Assembly (NCBI GenBank): GCA_037954665.1
Contig: JBBMOL010000018.1
Coordinates: 62,001-126,000, forward strand
Length of the DNA: 64,000 nucleotides
Origin: Laguncularia racemosa
Taxonomy: Eukaryota > Streptophyta > Magnoliopsida > Myrtales > Combretaceae
Reading direction: 5' to 3'
Both the position numbers and the translations under genes were made by a program. The notes under the pieces were generated by a model. It had not been told where the DNA came from. It saw only the letters and a list, made by a program, of their open reading frames with translations, and made no database searches. Position 1 is the first letter of the stretch. Each line of letters starts with the position of its first letter. Below, piece after piece: positions 1 to 8,817 of the stretch.

Positions 1-245
1 CATCATACCATCATCATAGATGCAAGCATGTATGGTAGTCGTAAAAGAAAACCGAGCAGCAACCTTATTGCAATAAGTATTGAAGAAGAAGAAGAGAGAA
101 CTTACTTACCTTGAATCCTTGAAACGGAAGAAGTTTATAGTGTGGAAAGGACAACCACGGTATGGAGGAGTAGAGTGGGAGTGAGTGGGTCAAATACACG
201 AATGGAGAATGGGTCGTGTAAATGGCAGAGTGAAGTGAGGAGTCG

Positions 246-253
246 TTTTATAG
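246..253 (-). promoter_or_regulatory. TATA-like box of a possible 3' LTR
   Basis: CTATAAAA on the minus strand, immediately downstream of the palindrome array. The position matches the TATA boxes of the other LTRs in the window. It is short and could occur by chance in AT-rich DNA. Confidence 0.3.
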
Positions 254-264
254 TACGAGCAGAA

Positions 265-603
265 AAATTAGATACACGACCAAAGTACACGGTCATGTAC
301 TTTGGAATCCTTTCTATGGGTTAGATACACGAACGTGTACCTTGTTCGTGTATCATGGGAGAGCATTCTGTAGGTAGATACACGACCAGGTACACGAGCG
401 TGTATCTGGGAGAGCATTCTGTGGGTTAAATACACGACCAGGTACACGAACGTGTACCTTGTTCGTGTATATAGAGGGGGTGTTCTGTGGGTCAGATACA
501 CGACCAGGTACACGAGCGTGTACCTTGTTCGTGTATCGAATTGTGCATTCTGTGGGTTAGATACACGACCAGGTACACGAGCGTGTACCTTATTCGTGTA
601 TCT
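265..603. repeat. Tandem array of nested palindromes (about 6 units, 52-66 bp)
   Basis: About six units start with GATACACGA or AATACACGA. The best units contain an inner perfect palindrome, AGGTACACG-AG-CGTGTACCT, enclosed by an outer stem GATACACGA/TCGTGTATC, for example at 495-537. Units are joined by spacers containing CATTCTGTGGGT. A TATA-like tract lies at 246-253 on the minus strand, so for a minus-strand LTR the array would sit just upstream of the promoter. The same arrangement occurs in the other Athila-like LTRs of this window. Confidence 0.8.
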
Positions 604-810
604 CTGATATTTACACAATGAGCATATTTTGAAGTGCACGGGAAGGCACGCCATGATGTATTCCCCTTTGGTATTGCAAAGTCAATTTAGACACCCTCTA
701 GCATGTGTGAAAAACCCGGATACACGACTAATGTACCCGGTTGTGCAGATCAAAGTACATACCTGTCATCACTTCATCTTGCATTCCCTTGAAAAGGTCT
801 CCCATCCTGA

Positions 811-824
811 ATTTCCCCACACTT
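811..824 (-). other. Polypurine tract-like sequence
   Basis: AAGTGTGGGGAAAT on the minus strand closely resembles the verified PPT of the element at 42725-49522 (AAGTGTGAGGGAATT). In that element an LTR beginning TGATAG follows directly. Here the next bases are TCAGGATGG, so no LTR start of the expected type is present. It may be an internal or orphan PPT. Confidence 0.45.
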
Positions 825-975
825 AGAGCTTAAAAGAAGCTTTATTAAGGCGACTTTCATAGAATCCAAACTTGGTTAGCCCCTCTGTAGCTTGCTGTCC
901 TGCAAAAGTTACTCCAAAACAACGGATGATAAAAATAAAAAATAAATAAATAAATAAGAAAACTTACCTAAGCAA

Positions 976-999
976 CATGGGTTGCCTCCCAAGAAGCGC
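976..999 (-). other. Conserved hairpin motif downstream of pol
   Basis: On the minus strand this reads GCGCTTCTTGGGAGGCAACC and onward. TGGG pairs with CCCA around the loop AGGCAA. A near copy occurs at 45793-45816 in another Athila-like element, also just downstream of the last open frame. From general knowledge, GGGAGGCAACCC-type sequences recur after pol in plant Athila/Tat elements. Its function is not known to me. Confidence 0.6.
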
Positions 1000-1042
1000 T
1001 GTTATTTAATGTCGCTAGCTCGACATAATGAACCGATGGAGC

Positions 1043-2242
1043 TCAAATGGAGATGAGAATGAGGTTTAGCTCCTCCTTTTCTTCCAAAACTGTTTTGTCC
1101 CCAAAGTAATGCTTAAGCCTTTGACCATTCACCTTGAAAATACCTTTCTTGGAGATTTTATAACCCAAGACAATACCTTCTTTTACCATAAAATGGCACT
1201 TCTCCCAATTTAGGACCAGGTTAGTGTCTTCACAACATTGCAACACTAACTCAAGATGGTGTAGACACTCATCAAAAGAATTCCCAAGAATAGAAAAATC
1301 ATCCATGTATACTTCCATCTTGTCTCCTACCATATCCTCAAAAATAGCCATCATGCATCGCTGAAAGGTGGCTGGAGTGTTACATAATCCGAAAGGCATG
1401 TGTCGATAAGAGAAGGTCCCAAAAAGGCATGTGAATGTCGTCTTTTCTTGGTCTTCGGGTGCGATAGGAATCTGAAAATATCCAGACATCCCATCGAGGA
1501 AACTGTAATATGCATGACCGGTTAACCTTTCAAGCATTTGGTCCACAAATGGAAGAGGAAAATGATCCTTTCGAGTTGCGTCATTTAGCTTGCGGTAATC
1601 TATACAAACTCTCCATCCAGTGATAGTTCTCATTGGGATGAGCTCATTTTTTTCATTCGGTACTACTGTCATACCACCTTTCTTCGGAACTACTTGAGTG
1701 GAGCTCACCCATGAGCTATCAGAAATCGAGTAGATCATTCCTGCATCAAGCAATTTGATGACTTCCTTTTTTACAACATCTCTCATATTTGGATTAAGTC
1801 GGCGCTGCAGTTGTACCACTGGCTTGACACAATCTTCCATCAAAATTTTGTGTGTACAAAACGATGGGCTAATTTCCTTTATATCTGCAATTTTCCATGC
1901 AATTGCTTTCTTGTGTTGCCCCAGGACATGCAATAACCTTTCCTGCTGATCTCGATCCAAATTTGATGCAATTATGACTGGAAGTTTAGAATCTTCTTCC
2001 AAAAATGCATATCGAAGGTAGTCTGGCAGTTGTTTCAATTCTAGCTCAGGTGGTTCCTCAATTGAAGGTTTCGATCTCTGAATGGTGGATCTAATCATAC
2101 CTTCAAAGCTTCTTTCTTCTCTCAACTCAGGATTATTATTAAGCTGATTGACAACTGCTCTAATTGCCATATTTTCAGGTTGCTCTTTCTCCCCATTCAT
2201 CAAACACAATTCCAATGCATCACCAATCAACAGGTCTTGCAA
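1043..2242 (-). CDS. Reverse transcriptase fused to integrase tail (internal deletion)
   Basis: A 399-residue open frame. Residues 1-120 are the protease-RT linker. RT follows, with the FLDGMSGYFQ motif near 248-257, MPFGLCNTPATFQ near 282-294 and the catalytic YMDDF at 312-316. The sequence runs normally to KISKKGI (362-368) and then jumps to FKVNGQRLKHYFG (369-381). That segment resembles the extreme C-terminus of Athila/Tat integrases. The RT thumb, RNase H and almost all of integrase are therefore missing through an in-frame deletion near 1138, and the product could not complete reverse transcription or integration alone. The frame continues upstream through a single TAA (2306-2308) into protease, so the listed start is simply the first Met after that stop. 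Confidence 0.85.
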   Translation of the reverse strand: MQDLLIGDALELCLMNGEKEQPENMAIRAVVNQLNNNPELREERSFEGMIRSTIQRSKPSIEEPPELELKQLPDYLRYAFLEEDSKLPVIIASNLDRDQQERLLHVLGQHKKAIAWKIADIKEISPSFCTHKILMEDCVKPVVQLQRRLNPNMRDVVKKEVIKLLDAGMIYSISDSSWVSSTQVVPKKGGMTVVPNEKNELIPMRTITGWRVCIDYRKLNDATRKDHFPLPFVDQMLERLTGHAYYSFLDGMSGYFQIPIAPEDQEKTTFTCLFGTFSYRHMPFGLCNTPATFQRCMMAIFEDMVGDKMEVYMDDFSILGNSFDECLHHLELVLQCCEDTNLVLNWEKCHFMVKEGIVLGYKISKKGIFKVNGQRLKHYFGDKTVLEEKEELNLILISI

Positions 2243-2305
2243 TGAATCCGAAACTGTGAAGTCAAGGTAGTCAATTGCATAGCATGTATCATCATGGTGC
2301 AGGCT

Positions 2306-3232
2306 TTATTTAAGGACGTCAGGCATTTTCACTATGACCTCTTCATTTCCCACTCTCAACACTAACTTCCCATCCCCAACATCAATTATGGCTCTAGCAG
2401 TAGCAAAAAATGGCCTCCCCAATATAAGAGGGACCTCCACATCTGCTTCCATGTCAAGGATGACGAAATCTGCTGGGAAGATGAAGTCTTGCACCTTCAC
2501 TAATACATCTTCAACTACTCCTCTCAGGAATTTGACTGATCGATCGGCTAACTGAAGACTCATTTTGGTCGGTTTCGGCTCTCCAATACCCAATTTTTGG
2601 AACATCTTGTATGGCATCAAATTAATACTGGCTCCCAAATCAGCCAATGCTCGTTCTTCAGATAAATTCCCTATCAGGCAAGGGATGGTAAAGCGCCTAG
2701 GATCTTTTAACTTCTTTGGGAGTTTGTTCTGAATTACCGCAGAGCATTCTCCTCCTAAAGTTACAGTGGAGAACTCTTCAAGCTTCCTTTTGTTTGATAG
2801 CAACTCTTTAAAAAATTTTGCATATCGTGGCATTTGTGATAATGCCTCAACCAGTGGAAGGTTGATATGCAATTGCTTGAATATCTCTAAAAATCTGCCA
2901 TAGTGCTCATCTGTTTTGTCCTTCTTGAGTCGTGCTGGATAAAGGACATTGAGCTTGTATTCTGGGATTAATGGAGGTGATGATTTCTCTTTAGGTGATT
3001 TTTCTGAATGCTTTTCCCCTTCTTTGAGAACTACTTGTTCTTTTGCTGGTTCAGTTACCTGACTCTCTTCTTCTTGAACCTTTGGTTGTAGTTCCTTACC
3101 ACTTCGTAACGTGACAGCTTTAACATGTTCTCTAGGGTTGGTTTTCGTGTTTCCCAGTAGTGAACCTTGAGATCTCTCTGACAGAAGCTTAGCTATCTGA
3201 TTGACCTGGTTTTCAAGATTGTGTATTGATGC
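2306..3232 (-). CDS. Retropepsin-like aspartic protease of the Athila-like element
   Basis: Open on the minus strand from just after the gag stop (3233-3235) to a TAA at 2306-2308. The first Met of the recognisable protease part is at 2872. The N-terminal half is a charged linker containing the AVTLRSGKEL motif. Protease follows, with the catalytic triplet in ALADLGASINLMP and the later flap/ILGRPF region (LILGRPFFATARAIIDV). It would cleave the gag-pol polyprotein inside the particle. It lies in the same frame as gag upstream and RT downstream, so one polyprotein interrupted by two stops is the simplest reading. Confidence 0.82.
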   Translation of the reverse strand, partial: ASIHNLENQVNQIAKLLSERSQGSLLGNTKTNPREHVKAVTLRSGKELQPKVQEEESQVTEPAKEQVVLKEGEKHSEKSPKEKSSPPLIPEYKLNVLYPARLKKDKTDEHYGRFLEIFKQLHINLPLVEALSQMPRYAKFFKELLSNKRKLEEFSTVTLGGECSAVIQNKLPKKLKDPRRFTIPCLIGNLSEERALADLGASINLMPYKMFQKLGIGEPKPTKMSLQLADRSVKFLRGVVEDVLVKVQDFIFPADFVILDMEADVEVPLILGRPFFATARAIIDVGDGKLVLRVGNEEVIVKMPDVLK

Positions 3233-4561
3233 CTAATGATTCCTCAGAGCCGAGTCTTGATTTTTCAGAATCAAATCTAAGGACTTCTGTCTGTCTTTTG
3301 AATCCTTGATGAATTTTGTGAGGAGATCTTCAAGTGGCGGTTTGGAACACTGGACCATTGGCCTCTGATAACCTAGTGGAGGATTCAGATTGCCCTTCTG
3401 AATATTACTATTGTTAGTCCAAGAAAAATTTGGGTGATTTCTCCATCCTGGGTTATAAGTATTGCTGTATGGATTGTTCTGGGGCCGAATTGGGTTTCCC
3501 AAATAATCCACTTGCTCTGTTTGCCCTTCCTCACCACCTAAGGGTTCCACAATAGCCAACTGATGTTGTGAGATAGCTAACCCGTCGATCTTTCTAGATA
3601 AAGCCTCAACTTTGGACATGATAGAAGTTGCCACATCCACTTCAAGAATGCCTGCCACCTTCTTTTCTCTACCCCTACCATGTGACCATTCATAATTATT
3701 TGCGGCCATGTCTTGAAAAAGAGTCAAACTTTCTTCAGGAGTTTTATGGTTCAAGGTGCCACCAGCTGCGGCATCTACTGTTTGTCTCGTTTGATAGTTC
3801 AACCCATTATAAAATATCTGAACTTGAAGCCACTCTGGGATCCCATGGTGTAGGCATTTTTGCATCGAGTCCTTGAATCTCTCCCAGGTTTCATACAACG
3901 TCTCCATGTCATACTGATGATAAGATTGAATCTTAGCTTGAAGTTTAGCAGTCTTTAAAGGAGGGAAGGATTTGTCTATAAACTTCTTAATCAGACCTTG
4001 CCATGTAGTAATGGAGTTCCTCGGTAAAGAATTCAGCCACTGCTTAGCCTTGCCTTTCAAAGAGAATGGGAAGAGCCTGAGGCAGATCGCATCATCACTA
4101 ACTCCATTAAATTTGAAGGTATCGCATATCTCCAGAAAGAGTTGGATATGCGCATTTGGATCTTCATCCTGTAAACCATCAAATTGAGTATATTGCTGCA
4201 CCATCTGAATCACGGCAGGCTTAAGTTCAAAATTATTTGCCTCCACTCGAGGATGGACTATGCTAGAGCTAACGCCTATCAAGTTTGGCCTGGCAAAATC
4301 AGAATTGGTTCCAGGTGGCTCATTAACTCGGCCATCTCTATTATCAACCAGTTGATGATTCAGGGGATCCACAACAACATTTCCTTGATTCAGCTCTTGA
4401 GCACAATTATTGAATTGATCAGCCATTTCTTCCTTCGGTGATTCTCCTTGAATACCAAATGATGTTGACTCCGTCGAGTGTTGCTTTTTCTGATAACGAC
4501 GAACAATTTTCTTTGGCTCAAGATTAAAAACAGTAAGTTCCTTGGAGCGACTTCTGGACAT
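3233..4561 (-). CDS. Gag (retrotrans_gag type) of the Athila-like element
   Basis: A 442-residue capsid-like protein. Residues 1-30 are basic. The conserved gag domain spans about 113-295 (FELKPAVIQMVQQ; DEDPNAHIQLFLEICDTF; LRLFPFSLKGKAKQWLNSLP; ETLYETWERFK). A Pro/Asn-rich tail follows with NPYSNTYNPGWRNHPNFSW, typical of Athila gags. No CCHC zinc knuckle is visible. It would assemble the virus-like particle and package element RNA. The frame ends in TAG at 3233-3235 and then continues open into the protease region. The stop could be decay or a read-through site. The start lies about 125 bp inside the PBS. Confidence 0.85.
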   Translation of the reverse strand: MSRSRSKELTVFNLEPKKIVRRYQKKQHSTESTSFGIQGESPKEEMADQFNNCAQELNQGNVVVDPLNHQLVDNRDGRVNEPPGTNSDFARPNLIGVSSSIVHPRVEANNFELKPAVIQMVQQYTQFDGLQDEDPNAHIQLFLEICDTFKFNGVSDDAICLRLFPFSLKGKAKQWLNSLPRNSITTWQGLIKKFIDKSFPPLKTAKLQAKIQSYHQYDMETLYETWERFKDSMQKCLHHGIPEWLQVQIFYNGLNYQTRQTVDAAAGGTLNHKTPEESLTLFQDMAANNYEWSHGRGREKKVAGILEVDVATSIMSKVEALSRKIDGLAISQHQLAIVEPLGGEEGQTEQVDYLGNPIRPQNNPYSNTYNPGWRNHPNFSWTNNSNIQKGNLNPPLGYQRPMVQCSKPPLEDLLTKFIKDSKDRQKSLDLILKNQDSALRNH

Positions 4562-4685
4562 GCACTGTAAACGTAATACAAATCAATTATGAGCTCCAAA
4601 TTCTTATGAAGAAAAGGGAAAAAAAGATAAGAAAGAAATAAATTGGTTAAATTAATAAGTAAAGAGTGTTTCTAATATTGGCATA

Positions 4686-4703
4686 TCCCCGGTAATGGTG
4701 CCA
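4686..4703 (-). other. Primer binding site (tRNA-Asp type)
   Basis: TGGCACCATTACCGGGGA on the minus strand differs at two positions from the perfect tRNA-Asp complement at 47759-47776. It lies 6 nt from the LTR end (CA) at 4710, as expected for an LTR retroelement. Confidence 0.85.
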
Positions 4704-5649
4704 AAAACTTGATCGTTGCCAATCGTAGTTTTAATATTTATAATGCCTGTTCCTAGTTCTAACTACGTTGCAATAGGCAAGTGTACCTACCGTGGACGTA
4801 ATATAGTGTCAAGTACAGGGTCGTCCCATAGAGATACACCAACTACTAGTACTAACTCCGTTCCTATTATCTAACCGACGCTTAAATATGTTGGTTGAAA
4901 CTTAATTACTCTAATCTTAAAACTAATAACTCACTAACAACAATGGTTCGGACGATTTATCAATTAACAAAAGTAACCTAGATCTTATTCTACTCCTTCT
5001 CTATCATGTAATTCATTAGATTTATGAAAATTGACGTAATTGACTTCTTATACTGTTGAAGTCCCTAGTCAAGTTAGCTACTTTCTCAAGCATATTAACC
5101 TATCTAATCCTAGGTTTATCAAATAGGATCTCTCCTTAATTAATAGCAACCTAGAATTGCATAAAGCACATGAATTCGCATCAAAATAATTGATGTAAAC
5201 AGAAGACTCTTGTTTGCTATCTCTAGAAGAACAATCAAATCTCATTAATTGCATTAAATCTAATCATAAAAGCAATTTCTCAATTAACTAATATGATATC
5301 ATGCATAAATTCATATTCCGGATCTATGAATCTAAGAAAAAATTGAAGGGCATGCAATTAATCATAAGAAAGTCAACAACTTCGCATTAAAAACTGAATC
5401 TTCATCACATGACAGAGAAATTTCGAATAAAATCTAGATTTAGAGTCTACTCCTCCATAAATTGGAAAAACGAAATACAATTACTGGAAGAATAAATAAA
5501 ATTCATAGTCACAACCCTTAAAGATAGAATCTTCTTCTTCGTAGGTCTTCAATCTCCTTTTGAATTGACGAAATCTTCTTTCCCCTGCTGTTATGAGAGT
5601 CAGAGCAAGTACAAAATTCGTAACCTCCTTTCTATGGCAACTAACGGTC

Positions 5650-5657
5650 TATTTATA
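5650..5657 (-). promoter_or_regulatory. LTR TATA box
   Basis: TATAAATA on the minus strand, just downstream of the palindrome array. It probably sets the transcription start of the Athila-like element. Confidence 0.55.
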
Positions 5658-5679
5658 CATGTACCCGGGTTAGATACAT

Positions 5680-5999
5680 ACACGAGTGGATACACGAGTA
5701 GTGAATCTCGTTCGTGTATCTCGTGCTTTCTTCCAAGCGTCCTTATGTGAATATACACAAGTACATGGGAGTGTACATTGGTCGTGTATTTGAAACATCG
5801 TTGCACAACAGCAAAACTTAGATACACAAGCAAAGTACATGGGTGTGTACTTTGCTCGTGTACTTTCCAAACATCCACTTCAATATACACAAACAAAGTA
5901 CATGGGCGTGTATCTCACTCGTGTACTTTCCAGACATCCACTTCAGTATACATAAGCAAAGTACATGGGCGTGTATCTCGCTTGTGTACTTTCCAGAAT
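5680..5999. repeat. Palindrome array in LTR U3
   Basis: Three units of about 60 bp at 5820-5999 carry the core AAAGTACATGGGCGTGTA followed by TCGTGTACTTTCC. Looser copies lie at 5680-5810. They are related in design to the array at 265-603 (ACACG/CGTGTA half-sites, nested stems) but not in detailed sequence. Confidence 0.75.
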
Positions 6000-6204
6000 T
6001 CTTTTCTTCACATGTATTGCATCCAATTCCTTCCAAACTTAATCCGACTCTTCAAAACTCCTTCCCTTAGCTCCAAAATACTCTAGAAAATCTTGAAATT
6101 GACATTCATTCCATTAAGCATCCTTTTCTTCAACAAATCATCTAAAAATTCAACAATAAAGCACAATTTCATTACTCTAGATAAGGGTATTTTGCGACTT
6201 ATCA

Positions 6205-7797
6205 GAGTTTATCGAAACATTTCCCTATGTCATCCACTACAAGCAAGGTAAAGAAAATGTTGTTGCTGATGGACTTTCTAGAAGGTATGCTCTTATCTCT
6301 ATTCTTAGTTCTAGATTGCTTGGTTTTGAGCATATTAAAGAATTGTATACTGCTGATCGAGATTTTTGTGAAGAGTATGTGCGCTGTCAGAAGAGTGGTC
6401 ATGGTAAATTTTATAAGCATGAGGGATTCTTGTTTAGGGAGAATAAACTTTGCATTCCAAATTGTTCTTTAAGAGAATTATTACTGAGGGAGTCTCATGG
6501 AGGAGGTTTAATGGGGCATTTTAGAGTAGCTAAAACCTTAGGGGTCTTGCAGGAACACTTTTATTGGCCTCATATGAAACGAGATGTTGAGAGGATTTGT
6601 GAGTGATGTGTCTCTTGTAAGCAAGCAAAGTCTAGAGTCCAACCTCATGGACTTTATACCCCACTTCCCATTCCTCATGAGCCGTGGGTAGACATTTCCA
6701 TGGATTTTGTATTAGGATTACTTAGATTTAGGTATGGTCGAGACTCTATTTTTGTAGTCGTGAATAGGTTTTCTAAGATGGCACATTTCATTCCTTGTCA
6801 CAAAACAAATGATGCTTTCCATATTGCTAATTTGTTCTTTAAGGAAGTTGTGAGATTGCATGGTATGCCTAGAACAATCGTGTCGGATCAGGATGCTAAG
6901 TTCTTGAGCTACTTCTGGAAGACCCTGTGGGCTAAGTTTGGAACTAAGTTATTGTTCTCTACTACTTGTCATCCACAGATTGATGGTCAAACTGAGGTAG
7001 TAAATCGAACCTTATCTACTTTGTTGAGGGCTGTCATTAAAAAGAACATTAAAAGTTGGGAGGATTGTTTGCCACATGTTGAATTTTCTTATAATCGCAC
7101 AATGCATTCTGCTATTAAGTTTACTCCTTTTGAAATTGTGTATGGTTTTAATCCACTAACTCCTGTAGATTTATCACCTCTTCCTATTTCTGAGTATGTT
7201 AATCTAGATGGTAAGAAGAAAGTAAAATTTGTTAAATAGATCCATGAGAAGGCAAGGCTTAACATTGAACAGAGGACAGAACAGTATGTGAAACAAGCCA
7301 ACAAGGGTCGTCGACAAGCTGTCTTTGAACCTGCAGATTGGGTTTTGGTTCACATGCGCAATGAGCGGTTTTCTGTGCAACGTCGATCTAAATTACTTCC
7401 TAGAGGTGATGGACCATTCCAAATTCTTGAGCGCATCAATGATAATGCCTACAAGTTAGATTTTCCAGGTAAGTATCAAGTAAGTGCTACTTTTAACGTT
7501 ACTGATCTAAGTCCTTTTGATGTAGGCGATGATTTGAGGACAAATCCTTTTCAAGAGGAGGGGAATGATGAGAGCCATGATGGGAGTCAAGCTAGAAGAT
7601 GGAATGTGGATCCTCTTGAAGTGCCACCTGGACCGATCACATTAACTCGAGCGAAACGATTCAATGAAGCACTTAACTGGTTGATAAAGGATATCCAAGA
7701 AGTCGGAAAAGAGTGGAGCAACCATGAGAATGACCTTGCATTTGTACAAGTTATTCAAGGAGATCAAAGCATAGGAGTTCAAAGTTGCCAGTTTTGA
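6205..7797 (+). pseudogene. Gypsy pol fragment: RNase H end, integrase and C-terminal domain
   Basis: A single frame with two in-frame stops (TGA 6604-6606, TAG 7237-7239). It begins in the RNase H tail (YKQGKENVVADGLSRR), followed by the integrase HHCC-like region and its HFYWPHMKRDVERIC stretch. The catalytic core follows, with D in DISMDFVLG, D in VSDQDAKFLS and a downstream Glu after TCHPQIDGQTEVVNRTL. The C-terminal domain contains VHMRNERF and RRSKLLPRGDGPFQILERINDNAYKLDFP. This is the plant chromovirus-like gypsy type also seen at 19011-21625. The 5' part was separated by the Athila-like insertion ending at 6204. Confidence 0.85.
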
Positions 7798-8335
7798 CAC
7801 CGCTGGCTTAAACGCTGCCGGCCTTGAACCGGCATTGCAATTAGCACGCGACAGAGGGACTACGCCGACCTACTATGCCGCCGGCCTATATACCTGGAGC
7901 ACATCCTACGTCGGCTACTACACCGCCTACTATGCCGCCGGCTTTCATTGCCTGTTTGTTATTTTTTTTCGCGACTTTATTATGTTCTGTCGTTTTGGGC
8001 TTTTGTTTTTACGAGTTGTAAACCCTAATATAAGCTGCTAGGGTTGGAACACACAGAAGATTGATACAACATTGAATAACACATTTTTTTGAGAGAATTT
8101 CTCTCTTGGTTCTCCAAAGAACTTCTCTTGAACTTATCTGATTTCTTCCGTGGCGTTCAACCAGACTTATCAATCGGTCTTTCATCCCGATTGTGGTGTC
8201 AACAGAACATACCAAGGTTCTTGCCTCGTTTATAGGCAATGGGTCGCGGTTCCACTTTGATTGTTTAGCATCTTGGGTTGCAATTCTGAACGTATTGGTA
8301 TTGGGTTTCGTTACACGTGGGCGTGGTTCGTATCA
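7798..8335 (+). repeat. Probable 3' LTR of the plus-strand gypsy element
   Basis: It follows the pol stop directly. A candidate LTR runs from TGACAC (overlapping the stop at 7795) to GTATCA at 8335, which are near-inverted ends. The first 160 bp are GC-rich with repeated GCCGGC/GCCGCCGGC palindromes. An AT-rich promoter-like part containing CTAATATAAGCTGCTAGGGTT follows. No second LTR copy lies in the window to confirm the ends, and no clear PPT was found. Confidence 0.45.
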
Positions 8336-8817
8336 AGAACATAGTAAAATCCCTAAACCCTTACCGAATATAACGCACTAGTAAGAGAGTAGTCGTAGTA
8401 CAAATTTGTTGATATGACACACAACAATCCAATTGCATCACTCGCCACAATCCCATGGATTGATAAAAGTAAATTGAAGAATAAACTTCATAAGTGTTCT
8501 CTCAAATGTTCAAAAGTCCCTAAATTCTTACAAAACAACAAATATATAGCAAAGGAAAACAAAATGCGAAAAGTCACAAATTTTCGTCCGAATCACCTAC
8601 ATAAGTCGTTGCCTTTGGAATAAAGGCCGTTGGCCTTGCAAGGTAAGCCGTCGGCCTAGATGGTTGGCTTTGGCAATCTACATCGTCGGCCTTGAATGGT
8701 CGGTTTAAGATCAAAGCCTCTAGCCTTTATGGCCGACCTAAGGGCGCCAACCTCCGATTCTTACGCCTTGTATCCCGCGTAGAATAACTTTGTAAGAACC
8801 GTGATTTGATTCCCATC
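8336..8817. other. Unassigned segment with GCCGTTGGCC-type repeats
   Basis: No coding frame is recognisable. Between about 8605 and 8750 there are repeated imperfect palindromes (GGCCGTTGGCC, GCCGTCGGCC, CGTCGGCC, TGGCCGACC) in otherwise AT-rich DNA. The motif type resembles 7800-7960 nearby, so this may be LTR material of a related element. Confidence 0.3.

Larger units (their letters stand above)
1..6204 (-). mobile_element. Athila-like Ty3/gypsy retrotransposon, 3' end not resolved
   Basis: On the minus strand the order is 5' LTR (6204-4710), PBS matching tRNA-Asp, gag, aspartic protease, a shortened reverse transcriptase, a conserved hairpin motif, a PPT-like tract, and a palindrome array running to the window edge. 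The gag type, the tRNA-Asp primer site and the LTR start TGATAAG point to the Athila group. The LTR abuts the RNase H/integrase coding sequence of another gypsy element at 6205, so this element inserted there, and the rest of its host should lie left of the window. No copy of the 5' LTR is recognisable at 1-830, so the 3' LTR is either very different or outside the window. Gag, protease and RT share one frame broken by two stops, and most of pol is deleted. Confidence 0.85.
4710..6204 (-). repeat. 5' LTR of the Athila-like element (1495 bp)
   Basis: On the minus strand it begins TGATAAGTCG at 6204 and ends ATCA at 4710, next to the PBS. A TATA box (TATAAATA) lies at 5657-5650. Upstream of it (5680-5999) is a palindrome array. 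The U5/R part, around 4740-5100, has the usual AT-rich character. The LTR directly abuts foreign gypsy pol at 6205. Confidence 0.85.

Noticed and set aside
268..654. 128-codon minus-strand frame with repetitive sequence (TRTRYTLVYLVVYLTHR type)
   Set aside because: Generated by the palindrome array. Repeat translation, not a gene.
5600..6086. Overlapping frames on both strands in the LTR at 4710-6204
   Set aside because: All derive from the palindrome units in U3.
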